From Alphaproteobacteria bacterium (GTDB taxonomy: Bacteria > Pseudomonadota > Alphaproteobacteria > SMXP01): 9,525 bases of DNA. The stretch lies in assembly GCA_021774995.1 (NCBI GenBank), contig JAJFIM010000443.1:1-9525 (forward strand), in the 5' to 3' direction. The notes below the pieces were generated by a model. It was not told the origin of the DNA and searched no databases. It was given only the letters and a program-made list of their open reading frames with translations. Numbering within the stretch: the first letter of the stretch is position 1; each line of letters begins with the position of its first letter. Position numbers and translations under genes: made by a program. Positions 6,485 through 9,525 of this stretch are shown in pieces.

Positions 6485-7222
6485 ATGAAAATTGACCGAT
6501 CTCGGCCGGCGAATCAGACCCGGTCCGGGGGGCGGATAAGAGCGGCGGGGGAGGCCCAGTTACAGGGCGCGGCCCCGGCGCCCTCGGGAGCAGAGGTTTC
6601 CGATTCGACCTCTGTTATGGGCATCCCGGAAGAGGAACTGACGCCCAAAGTGCACACCGCCATCATGACGCTGATGTCAGAGGTGGAGGATCTGCGCCGC
6701 GAAAACCAGAAATATGCGCACCGTTTAAGCGAACTTGAGGAATTGGCCGATACCGACCCTTTGCTTCCGGTGCTTAACCGCCGGGCTTTTTTACGGGAAT
6801 TGTCGCGGATTATGTCTTATGCCGAACGCTATGATGCGCCGGCCAGTCTGATCTATTTCGATCTCGATCACTTCAAAAACATCAATGACGTTTATGGCCA
6901 TGCGGCCGGCGACGAAGCCTTGAAACATGTTGCGTTTATCCTTACAGAACATGTGCGCGCCTCAGACTTTGTGGGGAGATTGGGGGGCGATGAATTTGGC
7001 GTTATTCTGGCGCAGGCCAGCACACTTGCTGCCGGAAATAAAGGACGGGCCTTGGCTCAGCTTCTCAACGGCGTCGTGATCGACTGGCGAGGGCAGAACA
7101 TTTCACTCAGCGCCTCCCATGGCATTTATGCGCTGCGCGGCGGAGAGAGTCCGGCGGATGCCTTGGCGGGGGCTGATCAGGTGATGTATGAACAAAAAGC
7201 CCAGCGCAAATCGAATGGGTAA
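6485..7222 (+). CDS. GGDEF-domain diguanylate cyclase
   Basis: This 245-residue protein should make the second messenger c-di-GMP from two GTP. Residues 1-45 are low-complexity and probably disordered, ~55-90 form a coiled coil (LMSEVEDLRRENQKYAHRLSELEEL), and ~90-240 are the GGDEF domain. The active-site motif GGDEF is intact at 167-171, the metal-binding FDLDHFKNIND at 125-135 includes D126, and an inhibitory I-site RASD sits at 158-161, exactly five residues ahead of GGDEF. It should therefore be active and product-inhibited. The usual DxLTGLxNR reads DPLLPVLNR here, a variant I associate with a short alphaproteobacterial family. There is no membrane segment, so it is cytoplasmic. The start is supported by AGGTGG at 6473-6478. 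It is convergent with the YdcH-like gene. Confidence 0.92.
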   Translation: MKIDRSRPANQTRSGGRIRAAGEAQLQGAAPAPSGAEVSDSTSVMGIPEEELTPKVHTAIMTLMSEVEDLRRENQKYAHRLSELEELADTDPLLPVLNRRAFLRELSRIMSYAERYDAPASLIYFDLDHFKNINDVYGHAAGDEALKHVAFILTEHVRASDFVGRLGGDEFGVILAQASTLAAGNKGRALAQLLNGVVIDWRGQNISLSASHGIYALRGGESPADALAGADQVMYEQKAQRKSNG

Positions 7223-7255
7223 AGCGCTTTAAGGCGGAGATCCTCTCCCCGCGCC

Positions 7256-7465
7256 TCACGCGATAATATCGGGCGTCAGGGAATCTTCTATTCGGACGAT
7301 TTCATCTTTTAACTGCAATTTGCGCTTTTTTAGGCGTTTGACGTGCAGCTCATTAGCGCCCCCCTCCACTTCAAGGGCTTGGATGGCGCGGTCGAGATCC
7401 CCGTGCTCTACTCTCAAATTGGCCAGGCGAGTCACAAGATCGGGCTCTGTTGAAAAGTCCGTCAT
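7256..7465 (-). CDS. YdcH-family (DUF465) small coiled-coil protein
   Basis: This 69-residue protein resembles the YdcH/DUF465 family, whose function is not settled. Almost the whole protein should be one helical hairpin or coiled coil: LVTRLANLRVEHGDLDRAIQAL, a short turn at EGGANELHV, then RLKKRKLQLKDEIVRIED. The second half, with the run of basic residues before the DEI segment, is the typical family signature. The start ATG reads from 7465 with AAGGAA (7477-7482) 11 bases upstream. It converges on the diguanylate cyclase gene with 33 bp between stops, and diverges from the TIGR02444-family gene. Confidence 0.85.
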   Translation of the reverse strand: MTDFSTEPDLVTRLANLRVEHGDLDRAIQALEVEGGANELHVKRLKKRKLQLKDEIVRIEDSLTPDIIA

Positions 7466-7547
7466 TTTTGATCTCGTTCCTTCATCAATTTGGGCGGATG
7501 AGCCTCGCCCTTGTTATTGTCTTGAGTATATCATGAAATGACGAAAG

Positions 7548-8093
7548 TTGGCCCCTTTTGAGGGCTGCCCGGAGGATAGAGAAATTCCCATATCATACTC
7601 ATCCAAGGCTGAGAACTTCTGGAATTATTCGCTTGATGTCTATCACCGGCTGGGCGTTGGTCCAGCGTTATTGGAGCTTCAAGACGAAGCTGGCCTTGAT
7701 GTCAATTGCCTGCTTTTTTGTTGCTGGACGGGCGCGGCCGGATATGGCGTTTTAGATTTGACCGAGATGAAGGCGGTATTGGATATATCGCGCGAGTGGA
7801 ATGCGCATATCGTCAATGGATTGCGCACCGTGCGTAAAGCGCTAAAAGAAAGGAGCGCTGAAGAGCATGACGTGATGGATCTGAGGCGCTCCGTAAAGAA
7901 TTTAGAACTGAAGGCCGAACAGATTCAGCAATCCCTTCTTGCCGGGGTGCTCAACCGCCCACCTGACGCGGCGCCGTCAGTCACAGCGGCGCGCGCGAAT
8001 CTTGACGCCTATTTGGAAGCCTGCGCCAGTCCTTTGCCACCGCCTTTGCGCACAGCGCTTGAGCACATCGCCTCCGCCAGCGCGCGCGGCTGA
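7548..8093 (+). CDS. TIGR02444-family protein (DUF2390)
   Basis: The protein resembles the uncharacterised TIGR02444 family. Its signature is FWNYSLDVYHRLGVGPALLELQ followed by GLDVNCLLFCCW, then a helical region (EWNAHIVNGLRTVRKALK) and a C-terminal helical part (DLRRSVKNLELKAEQIQQSLL). Function is unknown; it looks soluble. The start is uncertain. No in-frame ATG precedes the conserved part: an in-frame TGA lies at 7539-7541, and the first usable codon is the TTG at 7548, which has no good ribosome binding site. A perfect GGAGG at 7571-7575 stands eight bases before an ATT at 7584, which would give a 169-residue protein beginning PISYSSKAENFW, close to the usual family start. I list the TTG as the outer limit. 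The downstream gene is separated by 317 bp. Confidence 0.85.
   Translation: MAPFEGCPEDREIPISYSSKAENFWNYSLDVYHRLGVGPALLELQDEAGLDVNCLLFCCWTGAAGYGVLDLTEMKAVLDISREWNAHIVNGLRTVRKALKERSAEEHDVMDLRRSVKNLELKAEQIQQSLLAGVLNRPPDAAPSVTAARANLDAYLEACASPLPPPLRTALEHIASASARG
7571..7575 (+). promoter_or_regulatory. Ribosome binding site GGAGG pointing to an ATT start
   Basis: GGAGG lies inside the longer reading of the TIGR02444-family gene, eight bases before the in-frame ATT at 7584-7586. No ATG or GTG in the right frame is within range. It favours a rare ATT initiation over the TTG at 7548. Confidence 0.45.
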
Positions 8094-8294
8094 AAACGCT
8101 CTTTTTCTACACGTTAAAATGAATGGTGTTAATTTATACGCCCTTTATAAGTGTATGCATTCATCAATATTCATTATGGGGACAATTGAGTTGTCGCTAC
8201 GAATCGACGCTTTTTTGCGTTTTTTACGAAAATTACATTCGTGCAAAGATAAAATTAAAAGAAGGTAAATGCGCCTTTAAGGATATTTCAATGG

Positions 8295-8315
8295 GATTGA
8301 GAGATACTCTCAATC
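8295..8315. repeat. Perfect 9-bp inverted repeat, possible operator
   Basis: GATTGAGAG (8295-8303) and CTCTCAATC (8307-8315) are perfect inverted copies around the three bases ATA. No T-run follows, so a terminator is unlikely. The centre is about 70 bp upstream of the start expected from the promoter candidate at 8340-8368, a usual distance for an activator site. Binding protein unknown. Confidence 0.6.
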
Positions 8316-8339
8316 AATCGCGCACCTGCACAGAGCTGT

Positions 8340-8368
8340 TTGGAGTGAGCGCATGACGGTAATTTAAT
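8340..8368 (+). promoter_or_regulatory. Candidate promoter for the PAS-domain gene
   Basis: TTGGAG (8340-8345, three of six to the -35 consensus) and TTTAAT (8363-8368, five of six to the -10) are 17 bp apart. The transcript would start near 8375 and have a ~36-nt leader. The poor -35 would suit activator-dependent transcription. Weak evidence. Confidence 0.3.
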
Positions 8369-8410
8369 TATCCGTGCCGAGATAATAAAATCCATAAGGG
8401 GACAAGATCC

Positions 8411-9525
8411 ATGTTGGCGAATCTTTTAAATAAAAAAAATCAGGGACGCCAAGCGTCACATGATGCTTTCAAGCAGATGGTTGAAGGCATGCCCGTTGCG
8501 GTTATGTTGCTTGATTTGGAAACCTTCGAAATCACTTACGCCAATAAATTTTCTATTGAGGCGCTGAAGGGAATTCAAAGCGTATTGCCTATTCCCGCAG
8601 AGCAAATCGTCGGTCAGTGCATTGATATTTTTCATAAAAACCCCGCCCATCAACGCGCCCTTCTGAAAGACCCAAGCCGTCTGCCATTCGATACCAGGAT
8701 CACGGTGGGAACCGAAAAGTTGGATCTCTTGGTGACGGCGCTGCGTGATTCAAATGGCGTATATGTCGGCCCGATGTTGACGTGGAAAGTGGTTACGCAA
8801 GAAGCTAAGAAAGAAGAAGAAGCCGCCCATCTGGTGGCAATGCTGGAGGGTATCGGTACGTCACAGGCGATGATTGAGTTTGAACTGGATGGCACAATCA
8901 TCACCGCCAACGAAAACTTCCTGGGGGCCCTGGGGTATCAATTGTCCGAAGTAGAGGGCAAGCACCACGGTATGTTCGCAGAGGCTAAATACAGAGAAAG
9001 CTCTGACTACAGACAATTTTGGGAAGAATTGCGGGCCGGTAAGTTCCAGGCCGGCGAATTTCTAAGAATTCACAGGGACGGCAGCGACGTTTGGATCCAG
9101 GCAGCCTATAACCCCGTTCTCGATTCTGACGGCAGACCATACAAGGTGGTTAAAAACGCTGTTGTTATCACCGAGAAGAAACTCGCGAGCCTTGCGAGCG
9201 AGACCGAAAGCGCCCGTCTGTACCAGATGGTGGACAATATGCCGATCAACGTGATGATGGCGGATAAAGACACGCTGGAGATCACATATATCAACAAGAC
9301 CAGCATTGAGACATTGACCCCTTTGCAACATCTTCTGCCTGTTTCCGCAAAAGATCTCAAAGGCCAATGCATTGATATTTTTCACAAAAATCCGGCGCAT
9401 CAGCGCGCTATACTTTCGGATCCAAGCAAACTTCCATGGAGCGCTCTCATTTCTCTTGGGAGTGAGAAGCTGAAACTCGATGTGAGCGCCATTAAAGGCG
9501 CAGACGGGTCTTATCTTGCGCCCAT
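8411..9525 (+). CDS. Multi-PAS sensory protein, probable methyl-accepting chemotaxis protein (N-terminal part)
   Basis: The frame is open from the ATG at 8411 to the right edge (371 codons); the C-terminus is outside. The start has AAGGGG at 8396-8401, nine bases ahead. There are three PAS domains: PAS1 at residues ~22-125, PAS2 at ~145-255 and PAS3 from ~272. PAS1 and PAS3 are copies of each other, exactly 250 residues apart and about 56% identical by my hand count, sharing GQCIDIFHKNPAHQRA at 68-83 and 318-333. PAS2 is a different type, with FELDGTIITANENFLGALGY, KHHGMF and WIQAAYNPVLDSDGRP, the kind found in Aer-like chemoreceptors. No signal peptide or membrane helix is seen, so it is probably cytoplasmic. 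The output domain is not visible: a methyl-accepting domain is the best guess from the PAS types, a histidine kinase the alternative. Its G+C is lower than in the housekeeping genes. Confidence 0.88.
   Translation, partial: MLANLLNKKNQGRQASHDAFKQMVEGMPVAVMLLDLETFEITYANKFSIEALKGIQSVLPIPAEQIVGQCIDIFHKNPAHQRALLKDPSRLPFDTRITVGTEKLDLLVTALRDSNGVYVGPMLTWKVVTQEAKKEEEAAHLVAMLEGIGTSQAMIEFELDGTIITANENFLGALGYQLSEVEGKHHGMFAEAKYRESSDYRQFWEELRAGKFQAGEFLRIHRDGSDVWIQAAYNPVLDSDGRPYKVVKNAVVITEKKLASLASETESARLYQMVDNMPINVMMADKDTLEITYINKTSIETLTPLQHLLPVSAKDLKGQCIDIFHKNPAHQRAILSDPSKLPWSALISLGSEKLKLDVSAIKGADGSYLAP
8474..9525 (+). repeat. Duplicated PAS domain within the sensory gene (copies 8474-8773 and 9224-9523)
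   Basis: The two 100-codon segments align without gaps, offset by 750 bp, with about 56 identical residues. The DNA is less similar than the protein even in the most conserved block (8612-8659 against 9362-9409), where synonymous changes are seen, so the duplication is old rather than recent. Confidence 0.8.

Larger units (their letters stand above)
8094..8410. other. A+T-rich intergenic region without a supported gene
   Basis: By my count about 36% of bases 8101-8400 are G or C, far below the flanking genes. A 77-codon open frame from 8123 lacks a ribosome binding site and looks random. The region holds a short hairpin with T-run (ACGC, six T, GCGT, six T; about 8207-8226) that might end upstream transcription, a perfect 9-bp inverted repeat (8295-8315), a promoter candidate (8340-8368), and the ribosome binding site AAGGGG at 8396-8401 for the next gene. 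Confidence 0.6.

Noticed and set aside
7221..7230. AAAGCGCTTT palindrome after the cyclase stop
   Set aside because: It has no loop and no T-run, so it is not a credible terminator; a 10-bp palindrome can occur by chance.
8123..8356. 77-codon open frame in the A+T-rich intergenic region
   Set aside because: No ribosome binding site, no recognisable motif, random-looking composition, and it overlaps the inverted repeat.
8376..8385. GCCGAGATAA, resembling the flagellar sigma-28 -10 box (GCCGATAA)
   Set aside because: It has two extra bases in the middle and no TAAA box at the right distance upstream.
8456..9400. Minus-strand open frames opposite the PAS sensor
   Set aside because: The plus strand is an uninterrupted frame with three recognisable PAS domains; the reverse frames are shadows, two of them arising from the duplicated PAS sequence.

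Overview
The window looks like chromosomal DNA of an alphaproteobacterium. Three things point there: the proton-translocating transhydrogenase is split into three subunits (PntAA-PntAB-PntB, the Rhodospirillum rubrum arrangement), there is a bacterial COQ9 homologue beside rpsU, and a short diguanylate cyclase sits beside a YdcH-family protein. I cannot name the genus. Most genes have G+C-rich codons. The right end is clearly more A+T-rich.

Layout. Positions 1-2089 (+) hold the end of pntAA, then pntAB and pntB, the NAD(P) transhydrogenase operon. rpsU (2086-2328, -) meets it tail to tail with overlapping stop codons. def and coq9 (2469-3695, +) diverge from rpsU and are tightly spaced. An unrecognised protein with about seven membrane segments follows (3822-4559, +). 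purK and purE (4569-6222, -) form a purine biosynthesis operon read from a good sigma-70-like promoter. Next come a diguanylate cyclase with an intact inhibitory site (6485-7222, +), a small YdcH-like coiled-coil protein (7256-7465, -) and a TIGR02444-family protein (7548-8093, +). A 317-bp A+T-rich gap follows, with a perfect inverted repeat. It precedes a multi-PAS sensory protein, probably a chemoreceptor, that runs off the right edge (8411-9525, +).

How the genes relate. Most are housekeeping: NADPH supply, ubiquinone biosynthesis, removal of the formyl group from new proteins, the small ribosomal subunit, and purine synthesis. The right third is signalling: c-di-GMP synthesis and a PAS sensor. 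I did not find a clearly new multi-gene system. The items most worth a second look are a 19-bp direct repeat shared by the purE promoter and the region upstream of the cyclase, the inverted repeat upstream of the PAS protein, a gene with no ATG but a perfect ribosome binding site in front of an ATT codon, and the orphan membrane protein.
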